Source: Montanilutibacter psychrotolerans
Lineage (GTDB): Bacteria > Pseudomonadota > Gammaproteobacteria > Xanthomonadales > Xanthomonadaceae
Length of the DNA: 64,000 bases
Direction of reading: 5' to 3'
Assembly (NCBI RefSeq): GCF_003719825.1
Contig: NZ_RIBS01000009.1
Coordinates: forward strand, 1 to 64,000
Translations under genes and position numbers: made by a program
The notes under the pieces: model-generated
What the model saw: the letters and a program-made list of their open reading frames with translations, nothing else
What the model was told of the DNA's origin: nothing
Databases searched by the model: none
Part shown: positions 24,668 through 39,121 of the stretch, in pieces
Numbering within the stretch: position 1 is the first letter of the stretch
Layout: every line of letters starts with the position of its first letter

Positions 24668-26098
24668 ATGGCTGAGTTGAAGGAAGCACGCGTCCCCGAC
24701 ATCGGGGACTACGACGGCGTACCGGTGATCGAACTGCTGGTCGCCGTTGGCGACACCGTGCAGCGCGACCAGGGTCTGGTCACGCTGGAGTCGGACAAGG
24801 CGACGATGGAAGTGCCCGCACCGTTCGCCGGCGTCGTGCGCGAGATCAAGGTGAAGATTGGCGACTCGCTGGCCGAAGGCGCGCTGGTGGCCCTGATCGA
24901 ACCCGCTGCCGACGCTGCGGCTCCGGCTCCGGCTCCGGCCGCCCCGCAGGTCGCAGCACCCGCGCCGGTGCCGGTACCTGCGTCCGAAACCGCCGCGCAG
25001 GTCGAGCCCGTCGCCGTTGCCGCGCAACCGGACAAGCTGGCCGAACGCGAGATCGCCCAGCGCGCGGCGCTGTCCGACCGTCCCGGCGTCGATCCGGAGG
25101 CGCTGCCGCCGCGCACGCCGCCGGTCACGTTCAATGCCGATGAGCTGATGCCCGACAAGGTGCCGTATGCCAGTCCGGCCGTGCGCCTGTTCGCGCGCGA
25201 ACTGGGCGTCGACCTCATGCAGGTCCAGGGCAGCGAGCGCGGCGGTCGGATCGGCAAGGAGGACGTGCAGAAGTTCGTCAAGGGCGTGCTGCAGGGCGGC
25301 GCGGCGGCTGCCGCTCCCGGCGCGGCGGCTCCCGCCGGCGGAGGCCTCAACCTGCTGCCGTGGCCGAAGGTCGACTTCAGCAAGTTCGGCGCCATCGAGA
25401 CGCGCGAGCTCACGCGTATCCAGAAGATCTCCGGTGCCAACCTGGCGCGCAACTGGGCGATGATCCCGCACGTCACCCAGCACGACGATGCCGACATCAC
25501 CGAGCTGGAAGCGTTGCGGGTCGCACTCAACGAGGAAAACGCCAAGGCCATCGCCAAGGGCGGCGCGACCAAGCTGACGATGCTCGCGTTCCTGATCAAG
25601 GCCAGCGTCAGTGCCTTGCAGAAGTTCCCCACGTTCAACGCCTCGCTCGACGCCAGCGGCGAAACGCTGGTGCTCAAGAAGTACTTCCACGTCGGCTTTG
25701 CCGCCGACACGCCCAATGGCCTGGTGGTGCCGGTGGTGCGCGACTGCGACCGCAAGGGCGTCATGCAGATCGCGCACGAGACCGGCGAGCTGGCCGCCAA
25801 GGCGCGCGACGGCAAGCTCGGTCCCGCCGACATGAGCGGCGGCTGCTTCTCGATCAGCTCGCTGGGCGGCATCGGCGGCACCGCGTTCACGCCGATCGTC
25901 AACGCGCCGGAAGTCGCCATCCTGGGCGTGTCGAAGTCGGCGATGAAACCGGTCTGGAACGGCCGCGAGTTCGAGCCGCGCCTGGTCCTGCCGCTGTCGC
26001 TGAGCTACGACCACCGCGTGATCGACGGCGCCGCCGCGGCACGCTTCACCGCCTATCTGGGCCAGTTGCTGGCCGACATGCGCCGCGTCCTGCTGTAA
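24668..26098 (+). CDS. aceF: Pyruvate dehydrogenase E2, dihydrolipoyllysine acetyltransferase
   Basis: E2 forms the core of the pyruvate dehydrogenase complex and transfers the acetyl group from lipoyl-Lys to CoA. The 476-residue protein has one lipoyl domain with the lipoylated Lys at residue 44 (LESDKATME) and an Ala/Pro-rich linker. The peripheral-subunit-binding domain spans about residues 162-200 (YASPAVRLFARELGVD...GRIGKEDVQKF). The catalytic domain ends with SLSYDHRVIDGAAAARF, holding the His and Asp of the active site near 448-452. One lipoyl domain is fewer than the three of E. coli. aceE is not in the window. The E3 gene follows after one unrelated gene. Confidence 0.95.
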   Translation: MAELKEARVPDIGDYDGVPVIELLVAVGDTVQRDQGLVTLESDKATMEVPAPFAGVVREIKVKIGDSLAEGALVALIEPAADAAAPAPAPAAPQVAAPAPVPVPASETAAQVEPVAVAAQPDKLAEREIAQRAALSDRPGVDPEALPPRTPPVTFNADELMPDKVPYASPAVRLFARELGVDLMQVQGSERGGRIGKEDVQKFVKGVLQGGAAAAAPGAAAPAGGGLNLLPWPKVDFSKFGAIETRELTRIQKISGANLARNWAMIPHVTQHDDADITELEALRVALNEENAKAIAKGGATKLTMLAFLIKASVSALQKFPTFNASLDASGETLVLKKYFHVGFAADTPNGLVVPVVRDCDRKGVMQIAHETGELAAKARDGKLGPADMSGGCFSISSLGGIGGTAFTPIVNAPEVAILGVSKSAMKPVWNGREFEPRLVLPLSLSYDHRVIDGAAAARFTAYLGQLLADMRRVLL

Positions 26099-26125
26099 CC
26101 GTGCAACCGCTTCGGGAGTAATGCA

Positions 26126-26821
26126 ATGTCGTTTTCCCTGAACACTGCTATCGCTACGCCTTCGACTGATCGCAAGCGCACCAACGTCTCCGCTTCGTCA
26201 CGCCTGGCCTGGCTGTTGGCGGCCTGCCTCGTCGCACCGTTGGCGCAGGCCGCCGACGAATGCCACATCGAGCTCGGCCGCGGCTGGCCGCCGGCCACCG
26301 AAAGCCACGGGACCGCCGTCGAAGGCCTGTTCGCCAACGGCGCCACGCCGGTGATGACGCTGACCACGCTGCCCGAGCGCACGGCCGAGAGCGGCCTGCA
26401 GTTGATCGCCGCCGAAAGCGGCGACTGGACGCTGCGCCACAGCGTTGCCGACAAGCGCGTGTCGGTCTGGGCCGACAACAAATTGCAGCTGCGTACCGAC
26501 CAGACCCCCGAGGTCGTCGAAGTGCCGATGCCGGCCGAGCTGGGGCGCCGCCTGGTGGCCGCCTGGCGCGGCGCGCTCGAACAGCTGGTGCCGGCGGACC
26601 TGACCGCGCCGTTCAAGGAGGACGTCACCCTGTACATGGTCGACGGCTTGCGCGTCAGCGGCGCTGCGCCGACTTGCGGCCCCGCCGCGATTCTCGGCGA
26701 GCAGGCCGCGCTGTTGATCGAGGCCACCGACGACGGCGACAAGCGTCGCGAGCGTCGTTGGGTCGAACTGGGCGAATCGCTCGACAAACTCGCCACATCG
26801 CTTGCCGGCGACGCCGGCTAG
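26126..26821 (+). CDS. Exported hypothetical protein inside the aceF-lpd operon
   Basis: I do not recognise this 231-residue protein. Residues 24-43 form a signal sequence (RLAWLLAACLVAPLAQAADE); the preceding 23 residues may not be translated in full. The mature part is mostly beta-strand and mixed: ECHIELGRGWPPATES, GATPVMTLTTLPERTAESGLQL and VEVPMPAELGRRLVAAWRGAL. TYMVDGLRVSG-type strands and ATCGPAA with a second Cys follow. It is 27 bases after aceF and 16 before lpd, so it must share their transcript, yet a periplasmic protein has no evident part in the pyruvate dehydrogenase complex. Confidence 0.75.
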   Translation: MSFSLNTAIATPSTDRKRTNVSASSRLAWLLAACLVAPLAQAADECHIELGRGWPPATESHGTAVEGLFANGATPVMTLTTLPERTAESGLQLIAAESGDWTLRHSVADKRVSVWADNKLQLRTDQTPEVVEVPMPAELGRRLVAAWRGALEQLVPADLTAPFKEDVTLYMVDGLRVSGAAPTCGPAAILGEQAALLIEATDDGDKRRERRWVELGESLDKLATSLAGDAG

Positions 26822-26837
26822 GTCCACGGAGAAACGC

Positions 26838-28679
26838 ATGGCAAGCATTGAGGTAAAGGTCCCCGACATCGGCGGCTACGACGACGTGCCGGTGATCGAA
26901 TTGCTGGTCGCAGTGGGCGACACCGTCGCCAAGGACCAGGGACTGGCCACGCTGGAGTCCGACAAGGCGACGATGGAAGTGCCGTCGTCGCACGCGGGCG
27001 TCGTCACGGCGCTGAAGGTCAAGCTGGGTGACACGGTGTCGGAAGGTTCGGTGATCGCGGTCATCGAATCGTCCGATGCGACCGCTTCGATTCCGCAGAC
27101 GGCTGCGCCGGCATCGACGCCGGTTTCGGCGCCCGCAGCCGCAGCGCCTGCGCCAGCGTCGATGACTGCATCGGCGACCGCTCCGACACCCGCGGCCGCA
27201 GCACCCGCAACCGCCGCCAAAGCGCCATCGGCCGCCGCCGAAAGTGGCCGCAAGGCCGATGTCGAATGTCGCATGCTGGTGCTTGGCGCGGGGCCCGGCG
27301 GTTACACCGCGGCGTTCCGATCGGCCGACCTGGGCATGGACACGGTGCTGGTCGAACGCTACGCCTCGCTCGGCGGCGTGTGCCTCAACGTCGGCTGCAT
27401 TCCGTCCAAGGCATTGCTGCACGCGGCCGCTGTCATCGACGAATCGGCGCACGCCAGCGACTACGGCATCGATTTCGGCAAGCCCAAGATTTCGCTCGAC
27501 GCGCTGCGCACGTACAAGGAAAAAGTCGTCGGGCAGCTCACCAAGGGCCTGTCGGGCATGGCCAAGCAGCGCAAGGTGCGCGTGATCGAAGGCGTTGGCC
27601 GCTTCGTCTCGGCCAACGAGGTGGAGATCGAAGGCCCGGGCGGAAAGCAGCTCGTGCGCTTCGAGCAATGCATCATCGCCGCCGGTTCGCAGGCGGTGAA
27701 GCTGCCCGGTTTCCCGTGGGACGACGCGCGGGTGATGGATTCCACCGACGCGCTTGAGCTGGACGATATTCCCAGGAAACTGCTGGTCGTCGGCGGCGGC
27801 ATCATCGGCCTGGAAATGGCGACGGTGTATCGCGCGCTGGGCTCGGACGTCACCGTGGTCGAGTTCATGGACCAGCTGATGCCCGGCGCCGACCCGGACC
27901 TGGTCAAGCCGCTCGCCGACCGCCTGAAGAAGCAGGGCGTGACCGTGCACCTCAAGGTCAAGGCCAGTGGTACCCAAGCGCAGAAGGCCGGCATCCAGGT
28001 CGGCTTCGAGCCTGCCGAGAGTGGCGGCAAGGCGCCCGAGGCGCAGGTATTCGACCGCGTGCTGGTGGCGGTGGGGCGCGCGCCCAACGGCGGCAAGCTC
28101 GACGCCGACAAGGCCGGTGTCAACGTCACCGAACGCGGCTTCATTCCGGTCGATCGGCAGATGCGCACCAACGTGCCGCACATCTTCGCCATCGGCGATC
28201 TGGTCGGTAACCCGATGCTCGCCCACAAGGCCACCCACGAAGGCAGGCTCGCTGCGGAAGTCGCATTCGGCGAGAAGAAGGAATGGGTTGCCCGCGTGAT
28301 TCCGTCGGTGGCTTACACCGATCCGGAGATCGCCTGGGTGGGCATCACCGAGGCCGAAGCGAAGGCCAAGGGACTCAAGGTCGGCGTCGGCAAGTTCCCG
28401 TGGGCGGCCAGCGGTCGCGCGATCGGCATCGGGCGCACCGAGGGCTTCACCAAGCTGGTGTTCGACGAAGCCACGCACCGCATCGTCGGCGGTGGCATCG
28501 TGGGCGTGCACGCCGGGGACCTCATCAGCGAGGTCGCATTGGCCATCGAAATGGGCTGCGAAGTCCACGACATTGCCGCGACGATCCATCCGCACCCGAC
28601 CCTCAGCGAGTCGGTGGCGATGGCCGCAGAAGTGTTCGACGGCACCATCACCGACCTGTACATCCCGAAGAAGAAGTGA
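26838..28679 (+). CDS. lpdA: Dihydrolipoamide dehydrogenase with N-terminal lipoyl domain
   Basis: E3 reoxidises the dihydrolipoyl group of 2-oxoacid dehydrogenase complexes with NAD+. The 613-residue protein is about 140 longer than plain E3 because it starts with a lipoyl domain (residues 1-75, LESDKATME with Lys43) and an Ala-rich linker. FAD binding is at LVLGAGPGGYTAAFR (about 144). The redox disulphide is in GGVCLNVGCIPSKAL (about 179-193), NAD binding is VVGGGIIGLEMA, and the C-terminal catalytic pair is TIHPHPTLSE (about 583). Lipoyl-E3 fusions are known in Neisseria and related bacteria. It is in one operon with aceF and the orphan between them. Confidence 0.95.
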   Translation: MASIEVKVPDIGGYDDVPVIELLVAVGDTVAKDQGLATLESDKATMEVPSSHAGVVTALKVKLGDTVSEGSVIAVIESSDATASIPQTAAPASTPVSAPAAAAPAPASMTASATAPTPAAAAPATAAKAPSAAAESGRKADVECRMLVLGAGPGGYTAAFRSADLGMDTVLVERYASLGGVCLNVGCIPSKALLHAAAVIDESAHASDYGIDFGKPKISLDALRTYKEKVVGQLTKGLSGMAKQRKVRVIEGVGRFVSANEVEIEGPGGKQLVRFEQCIIAAGSQAVKLPGFPWDDARVMDSTDALELDDIPRKLLVVGGGIIGLEMATVYRALGSDVTVVEFMDQLMPGADPDLVKPLADRLKKQGVTVHLKVKASGTQAQKAGIQVGFEPAESGGKAPEAQVFDRVLVAVGRAPNGGKLDADKAGVNVTERGFIPVDRQMRTNVPHIFAIGDLVGNPMLAHKATHEGRLAAEVAFGEKKEWVARVIPSVAYTDPEIAWVGITEAEAKAKGLKVGVGKFPWAASGRAIGIGRTEGFTKLVFDEATHRIVGGGIVGVHAGDLISEVALAIEMGCEVHDIAATIHPHPTLSESVAMAAEVFDGTITDLYIPKKK

Positions 28680-28765
28680 CGCGCGCGCCGGACGTGTCGC
28701 GCTCGTTGGCTGCTGACAATCCGCGTGGCGCAACCGGCGCGCGCGGCGTCGGCCACGTCCCATAA

Positions 28766-28799
28766 AAGGCGAAGCCCCGGCGGTCAAGCCGGGGCTTCG
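28766..28799 (-). terminator. Bidirectional terminator between lpdA and DUF2061 gene
   Basis: A perfect 12-bp stem CGAAGCCCCGGC / GCCGGGGCTTCG with loop GGTCAA. AAAA lies on its left side, giving a U-tract for the minus-strand transcript. It separates convergent genes. Confidence 0.8.
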
Positions 28800-28911
28800 G
28801 AGTGCCCGTCGCAGCTTTCTGCCATTGACGAGGATTCAGTGGCGGCGGGCGGTCGAAGGGTCTGACAAGGCATTCGCGCAAAGGTTCCGCGTCGCGCAGA
28901 CGCGCGTGCAC

Positions 28912-29130
28912 TCAAGCGGACACCGGCGCCGTCCCAGGCGTGGGCCTGAGCGCGTCGCGACGAGCCTGGATGCGGCGCCAGACGTTCTCGTGCAGGTGGA
29001 AGGCGACCGTGTTGCAGGCCTGCTCGACGAGTGCGAGCGCGCCGCCGACCAGCAAGCTGCCCGTCATCGCGTAGCCGACCGCGAACGCCACGGTGAAGTG
29101 CACGCAGGCGAAGCTGAGGGTCTTGCTCAT
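28912..29130 (-). CDS. DUF2061 membrane protein
   Basis: The 72-residue protein consists of two membrane spans: TLSFACVHFTVAFAVGYAMTG and LLVGGALALVEQACNTVAFHL. A basic tail HENVWRRIQARRDALRP follows. The pattern SFxxVHFxVAFxVGYxxTGS...GGAxALVEPxxNTxxYxxHExxW is that of the uncharacterised DUF2061 family of small inner membrane proteins. The start MSKTLSF at 29130 matches the family, so the longer frame from 29184 is not used. It is a single gene, divergent from the ATP synthase operon. Confidence 0.85.
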   Translation of the reverse strand: MSKTLSFACVHFTVAFAVGYAMTGSLLVGGALALVEQACNTVAFHLHENVWRRIQARRDALRPTPGTAPVSA

Positions 29131-31011
<1,881 letters not shown>

Positions 31012-31098
31012 TCCGCACTGGCCCGCGCATAACGCGCGGACCAGGCATCCGGGCCGGCCACCAGGCCGGCCTCAGTCGAATTACGCCGAGGACCCGTC

Positions 31099-31572
31099 AT
31101 GAATCCCAGTCTCATGACTTTCTTGGGCCAGATGATCTCTTTCGCGATCCTTGTCTGGTTCACGATGAAATTCATTTGGCCGCCGCTGAACGCGGCCATC
31201 GAAGAACGCCAGAAGAAGATCGCCGAAGGCCTGGCCGCTGCTGACAGCAGCCAGAAGGCTTTGGCGCAGGCCCAGCAGACCGCCGACGAGGCGCTCCGCG
31301 AAGCCCGCAGCAAGGCCAACGAGATCATCGACCAGGCGCACCACCGCGCCAATCAGATCATCGAGCAGGCCAAGACCGACGCCGTCGTCGAAGCCACCCG
31401 CCAGAAGGCGATGGCCGATGCCGAGATCGTCGCGTCCGCGAACCGTGCCCGCGAGGACCTGCGCAAGCAGGTGTCCACGCTGGCCGTCAGCGGTGCCGAG
31501 AAGCTGCTCAAGCGCGAGATCGATGCCAACGCCCACAAGGCGCTGCTCGACGAACTCGCGGCGCAGCTCTGA
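31099..31572 (+). CDS. atpF: ATP synthase Fo subunit b
   Basis: Subunit b is the peripheral stalk that holds F1 against subunit a. The 157-residue protein has a single N-terminal membrane helix ([20 protein letters not shown]) followed by a long hydrophilic coiled-coil helix with many Ala, Glu and Lys residues, ending in [13 protein letters not shown]. Length and layout match AtpF. It lies between atpE and atpH in the standard order. Confidence 0.96.
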   Translation: MNPSLMTFLGQMISFAILVWFTMKFIWPPLNAAIEERQKKIAEGLAAADSSQKALAQAQQTADEALREARSKANEIIDQAHHRANQIIEQAKTDAVVEATRQKAMADAEIVASANRAREDLRKQVSTLAVSGAEKLLKREIDANAHKALLDELAAQL

Positions 31573-31589
31573 GCCGGGTGCGCTGAACG

Positions 31590-32117
31590 ATGAGCCAGGC
31601 CCTGACCCTCGCCCGTCCCTATGCACGCGCCGCGTTTGCGGTGTCGCGCGAAGGCAACCGTTCCGCCGCATGGTCGCAGGCACTGGCGTTTGCCGCGCAG
31701 GTCGCTGCCGACCCGCGCGTGCAGGTGCTGCTGTCGCACCCGCAGCTGGCCGCCGCTGATGCGGTCGGCCTGCTCGCGGTCGATGGCGCCGACGAAACCG
31801 TCGCCCGCTTCCTCGAGCTGCTCGCCGACAACCACAGGCTGTCGCTGCTGCCGGAGATCGCCGGGTTGTTCGAGGAACTGCGCGCCGACGCCGACCGCGT
31901 GGTCAAGGCCAAGGTGACCGCGGCCAGCGAACTGCCGGCCGCCGAGCTCGAATCGATCAAGGCCGCGCTCAAGCAGCGCTTCGGCCGCGACGTCGAGATC
32001 GTGACCGCGATCGACGCGTCGCTGATCGGCGGCGCGGTGATCGACGCTGGCGAAGTGGTGATCGACGGCTCGCTCAAGGGCAAGCTCGCGCGCCTGCAGA
32101 CCGCCCTGGCGGGCTAA
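31590..32117 (+). CDS. atpH: ATP synthase F1 subunit delta
   Basis: Subunit delta sits on top of F1 and binds subunit b. The 175-residue protein begins LTLARPYARAAFAVSRE, the family's N-terminal signature. Its C-terminal portion has GRDVEIVTAIDASLIGGAVIDAGEVVIDGSLKGKLARLQTAL, the typical end of OSCP/delta proteins. It starts 17 bases after atpF and is followed by a REP-like hairpin pair before atpA. Confidence 0.96.
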   Translation: MSQALTLARPYARAAFAVSREGNRSAAWSQALAFAAQVAADPRVQVLLSHPQLAAADAVGLLAVDGADETVARFLELLADNHRLSLLPEIAGLFEELRADADRVVKAKVTAASELPAAELESIKAALKQRFGRDVEIVTAIDASLIGGAVIDAGEVVIDGSLKGKLARLQTALAG

Positions 32118-32126
32118 CACGCATAC

Positions 32127-32179
32127 GTAGGGTGGGCTTCGGCCCACCGAACGCGATGGTGGGCCACGGCCCACCCTAC
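32127..32179. repeat. REP-like hairpin pair between atpH and atpA
   Basis: The element starts GTAGGGTGGGCTTCGGCCCACC and ends GGTGGGCCACGGCCCACCCTAC (both halves are hairpins). The outer 11 bases GTAGGGTGGGC and GCCCACCCTAC also pair with each other. A second, similar element follows atpA. Such repeats are dispersed in Xanthomonadaceae. It lies between cotranscribed genes, so it will be part of the mRNA. Confidence 0.85.
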
Positions 32180-32192
32180 TTTGGAAACGAAC

Positions 32193-33743
<1,551 letters not shown>

Positions 33744-33746
33744 CGC

Positions 33747-33802
33747 GTAGGGTGGGCCCTGGCCCACCACACGAAAGAACGGTGGGCCACGGCCCACCCT
33801 AC
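33747..33802. repeat. REP-like hairpin pair between atpA and atpG
   Basis: GTAGGGTGGGCCCTGGCCCACC is joined by a short spacer to GGTGGGCCACGGCCCACCCTAC, the same design as the element at 32127-32179. It begins directly after the atpA stop codon. These structures can protect upstream mRNA ends or lower expression of downstream genes; which applies here is unknown. Confidence 0.85.
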
Positions 33803-33833
33803 GGCGGCAGTTGATAGCGACAGCGAGCGAGAC

Positions 33834-36177
<2,344 letters not shown>

Positions 36178-36205
36178 TCCAGTCGGGAATCGGGATTCGA
36201 GACTA

Positions 36206-36282
36206 GGGATTCGTAATCGCGGGATCTCGTCGGCGCCAGGGCCCATGCCCTGGCATGCGACGACGTTCCGACCACGAATCCC
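36206..36282. repeat. Inverted repeat in atpD-atpC spacer
   Basis: GGGATTCGT (36206-36214) and ACGAATCCC (36274-36282) form a 9-bp inverted repeat. Other GGGATTCG-type copies precede it, and GCCAGGGC/GCCCTGGC inside adds a second stem. Similar GGGATTCG repeats are common in Xanthomonadaceae genomes. It lies in the 129-base gap between atpD and atpC. Confidence 0.5.
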
Positions 36283-36306
36283 GTTGACGAGCAAAGCGAG
36301 AAAAGA

Positions 36307-36732
36307 ATGGCCTCCACCTTCCGTTGCGACATCGTCAGCGCCGAGCACGAGATCTTCCACGGCGACGCGACCCTGCTGGTCGCCACCGGTGAGATGGGCG
36401 AGCTCGGTGTCGCGCCCAAGCATGCGCCGCTGATCACCCGCCTCAAGCCGGGCAAGGTCGTGGTGACCCTGCCGAACGGCGAGCAGCTCGACTTCGCCAT
36501 CACCGGCGGCATTCTCGAAGTGCAGCCCACCGTCGTCACCGTGCTGGCTGACACCGCCGTGCGTGCCCAGGACATCGACGAAGCGTCGGTCCGTGCCGCC
36601 AAGGAAGAAGCCGAGCGCATCCTGGCCGGTCGCGCCGAGAAGATGGAAATCGCCGAGGCCCAGGCCAAGCTCGTCGAGGCCCTGGTGCAGCTGCAGGCGC
36701 TCGAGCGCCTGCGCAAGAGCATGAAGCACTGA
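36307..36732 (+). CDS. atpC: ATP synthase F1 subunit epsilon
   Basis: Epsilon is the small regulatory subunit on the rotor. The 141-residue protein has the N-terminal beta-sandwich ([39 protein letters not shown]) and the two-helix C-terminal domain ([19 protein letters not shown]...[11 protein letters not shown]) that can inhibit ATP hydrolysis. It closes the operon and is followed by a clear terminator. Confidence 0.97.
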   Translation: MASTFRCDIVSAEHEIFHGDATLLVATGEMGELGVAPKHAPLITRLKPGKVVVTLPNGEQLDFAITGGILEVQPTVVTVLADTAVRAQDIDEASVRAAKEEAERILAGRAEKMEIAEAQAKLVEALVQLQALERLRKSMKH

Positions 36733-36758
36733 TTGCCGCATCGGCATCGTTGCAGTAA

Positions 36759-36793
36759 AGAACGCCGGCCCAGCGCCGGCGTTCTGCTTTCTT
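36759..36793 (+). terminator. Terminator of the atp operon
   Basis: A perfect 11-bp stem AGAACGCCGGC / GCCGGCGTTCT with loop CCAGC is followed by GCTTTCTT. It is 27 bases after the atpC stop. Confidence 0.85.
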
Positions 36794-36976
36794 GGGGTCG
36801 CCATCTGCTCGCGCCGACGTGCACGACCGTACAAACCGCGCGCACGACCGACCCGCGTCTATCGGCGACTGCCGCGCCTGACGCGGGGTTCCGTCAGCGA
36901 GGGAAAGCATTCGGTGGCGCGCGGCGCCCAAGCGCCGTCCACCTGTTACGCGGCTCCCCAGCGGGTCCGCCTGTCA

Positions 36977-36999
36977 CGCGGCGCCCAAGAAGCGCCGCG
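36977..36999 (-). terminator. Hairpin downstream of gtrA
   Basis: CGCGGCGC and GCGCCGCG form an 8-bp stem around CCAAGAA, 22 bases beyond the gtrA stop on the minus strand. No T-run follows, so it may be a terminator or simply a palindrome. Confidence 0.4.
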
Positions 37000-37020
37000 G
37001 TCGTCGGCCCGAAGCCGAGC

Positions 37021-37404
37021 TCAGCGCTTGTAGATCCAGTTGCGCGACAGCACGAAGCTGAGACCCGCCAGGGCCACTTCCACGGCAGGCTTCGCCAGCC
37101 AGGCTCCACGCAATCCGATCGCACCGTTGATTGTGCTGAGCGACCAGGTGCTGAGTGCGGTGTTGACCATCCACATCAGCACGAACCTGCCCAGTTGGCG
37201 CCGACCGACCCGCGTGTCCTCGCTGGCAAACGTGATGCGGCCGTTGAGCCAGAACCCCAGCATCGCACCGCTGACGCGTCCGGCCAGATTGGCCGGTTCA
37301 ACCGGCACGCCGGCGTGGCTCAGTCCCATCATCACGGTGCAATCGATCACCCACTGAAGCAAGCCGATCGCGAGGAAGTGACGTCCCTGCCGCGTCAGGC
37401 TCAT
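37021..37404 (-). CDS. GtrA-family membrane protein
   Basis: GtrA-like proteins are small four-helix membrane proteins, often flippase partners for lipid-linked sugars. The 127-residue protein has four spans (about 12-30, 40-58, 72-92, 98-118) and typical family features: [19 protein letters not shown] after the second span and [11 protein letters not shown] at the end. The start at ATG 37404 matches the family; a longer frame to 37584 has no coding character. It is divergent from glmU, whose product makes the activated sugar UDP-GlcNAc; a functional tie is possible but unproven. Confidence 0.85.
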   Translation of the reverse strand: MSLTRQGRHFLAIGLLQWVIDCTVMMGLSHAGVPVEPANLAGRVSGAMLGFWLNGRITFASEDTRVGRRQLGRFVLMWMVNTALSTWSLSTINGAIGLRGAWLAKPAVEVALAGLSFVLSRNWIYKR

Positions 37405-37574
37405 GCGCGGTCCCGCGACGCGTGGTGTTGACCGCACACACGGCGCCAGACGCAGCCGGGGCCGACACGGATGACGAGGCGGGTTGTCGTGAGGTGGGTG
37501 TTCAGCACCGCGGCATCCTAGCAGCCGCCCGGCGGATAGAATTAACGCTTGTCCGCCAAGAACCCGGAGCCCGC

Positions 37575-38945
37575 ATGAGCGCACCGCTGCACGTCGTCAT
37601 TCTCGCCGCCGGCGAAGGCAAGCGCATGAAGTCGGCGCTGCCGAAAGTGCTGCAGAAGATCGCGGGCAAGTCGATGCTCGGGCACGTGATCGACACGGCG
37701 CGTGCCCTGCAGCCTGCCGGCATCCACATCGTCTACGGTCATGGCGGCGAGCACGTGCGCGATGCGTTCGACGACCAACCGGATCTGCACTGGGCCGAAC
37801 AGGCGCAGCGGCTCGGCACCGGACATGCGCTGCAACAGGCCATGCCGAACGTGCCGCAGGACGCGCGCGTGCTGGTGCTGTACGGCGACGTTCCGCTGAT
37901 CGCGGCCGACACGCTGACGCGCCTGCTTTCCGCGCCCGGTCGCATTGCGGTGCTGGTGGCCGACCTGGCCGATCCAACCGGCTATGGCCGCATCGTGCGC
38001 GATGCCGAGGGTCGCGTGCGCTGCATCGTCGAACACAAGGACGCCACCGACGAGCAACGCGAGATCCGCACCGTCAATACCGGCATCGTCGTCGCCGACG
38101 GCGAGCCCCTGCGTCGCTGGCTGGAGCACCTTGGCAACGACAACGCGCAGGGCGAGTACTACCTGACCGACGTGTTCGCCGCCGCCGCCGATGAGTTCAG
38201 CGCGGCCGAAATGGTCCACGTGGCCGATCCGATCGAGGTCGAGGGAGCCAACGACCCGTGGCAGCTCGCCCAGCTGGAGCGCGCGTTCCAGCGCCGCGCC
38301 GCGCGTGCCCTGTGCCTGGCTGGCGCCCGCCTGGCCGACCCCGCGCGGATCGACATCCGCGGCGAGGTCAGCGTCGGCAACGACGTGGAGATCGACGTCG
38401 ACGTGGTGCTGGAGGGCAAGGTGGAACTCGCCGACGGCGTGCGCATCGGACCGTTCTGCCGAATCCGCAATGTCACGCTCGGGCCGGGCACCGAAGTCGC
38501 GGCGCATTGCGACATCGATGGCACGGTGGTCGAAGGCGCCGCCAGGATCGGTCCTTTCGCGCGCCTGCGCCCGGGTACGGTGCTGGCCGACGGCGCGCGC
38601 ATCGGCAATTTCGTGGAAACCAAGAACACGCGCTTCGGCGTCGGCAGCAAGGCCAACCACCTCAGCTACATCGGCGACGCGGAGGTTGGCAGCGCGGTCA
38701 ACATCGGTGCGGGCACCATCACCTGCAACTACGACGGTGTGAACAAGTTCGTCACCACGATCGGTGACGGCGCCTTCATCGGCTCCAACTCCTCGCTGAT
38801 CGCACCGGTTTCCATCGGCAACGACGCCACCATCGCCGCCGGCTCGGTGATCACCCGTGACGCGCCGGCCGACAAGCTCAGCGTGGCGCGCGCGCGACAG
38901 ACCACGATCGAGGGATGGAGGCGGCCGGTAAAGCAGCCCAAGTGA
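37575..38945 (+). CDS. glmU: Bifunctional GlmU: GlcN-1-P acetyltransferase / GlcNAc-1-P uridylyltransferase
   Basis: GlmU acetylates glucosamine-1-phosphate and transfers UMP to give UDP-GlcNAc, the precursor of peptidoglycan and lipopolysaccharide. The N-terminal uridylyltransferase domain has [18 protein letters not shown] (residues 9-26), [12 protein letters not shown] and YGDVPL. The C-terminal left-handed beta-helix has hexapeptide repeats and the acetyltransferase stretch SYIGDAEVG...[11 protein letters not shown]. The 456-residue length is normal. The start at 37575 follows CGGAG. In many Gammaproteobacteria glmS follows directly; here it is about 8.4 kb away. Confidence 0.98.
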   Translation: MSAPLHVVILAAGEGKRMKSALPKVLQKIAGKSMLGHVIDTARALQPAGIHIVYGHGGEHVRDAFDDQPDLHWAEQAQRLGTGHALQQAMPNVPQDARVLVLYGDVPLIAADTLTRLLSAPGRIAVLVADLADPTGYGRIVRDAEGRVRCIVEHKDATDEQREIRTVNTGIVVADGEPLRRWLEHLGNDNAQGEYYLTDVFAAAADEFSAAEMVHVADPIEVEGANDPWQLAQLERAFQRRAARALCLAGARLADPARIDIRGEVSVGNDVEIDVDVVLEGKVELADGVRIGPFCRIRNVTLGPGTEVAAHCDIDGTVVEGAARIGPFARLRPGTVLADGARIGNFVETKNTRFGVGSKANHLSYIGDAEVGSAVNIGAGTITCNYDGVNKFVTTIGDGAFIGSNSSLIAPVSIGNDATIAAGSVITRDAPADKLSVARARQTTIEGWRRPVKQPK

Positions 38946-39121
38946 TGCGCACCGTCGTGACATGGATGGCCGTCTGACGAGAGCTGCATCGCGACCTCCA
39001 CGGCAGGCACTGCACAACGAAGGCCGCCGCGTGATCCTGGCGTTGGCACGGCTCCAACTGACTGTCGCATCCGCATGCAGCGCCGGGCGCGCTGCTCATC
39101 CCTCGGTGCCGATCCTCCGGC

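Noticed and set aside
23498-26014. An 838-residue minus-strand frame across DUF2884 and aceF
   Set aside because: It overlaps two well-supported plus-strand genes and has no recognisable domain; low-complexity His/Arg/Gly content marks it as a shadow.
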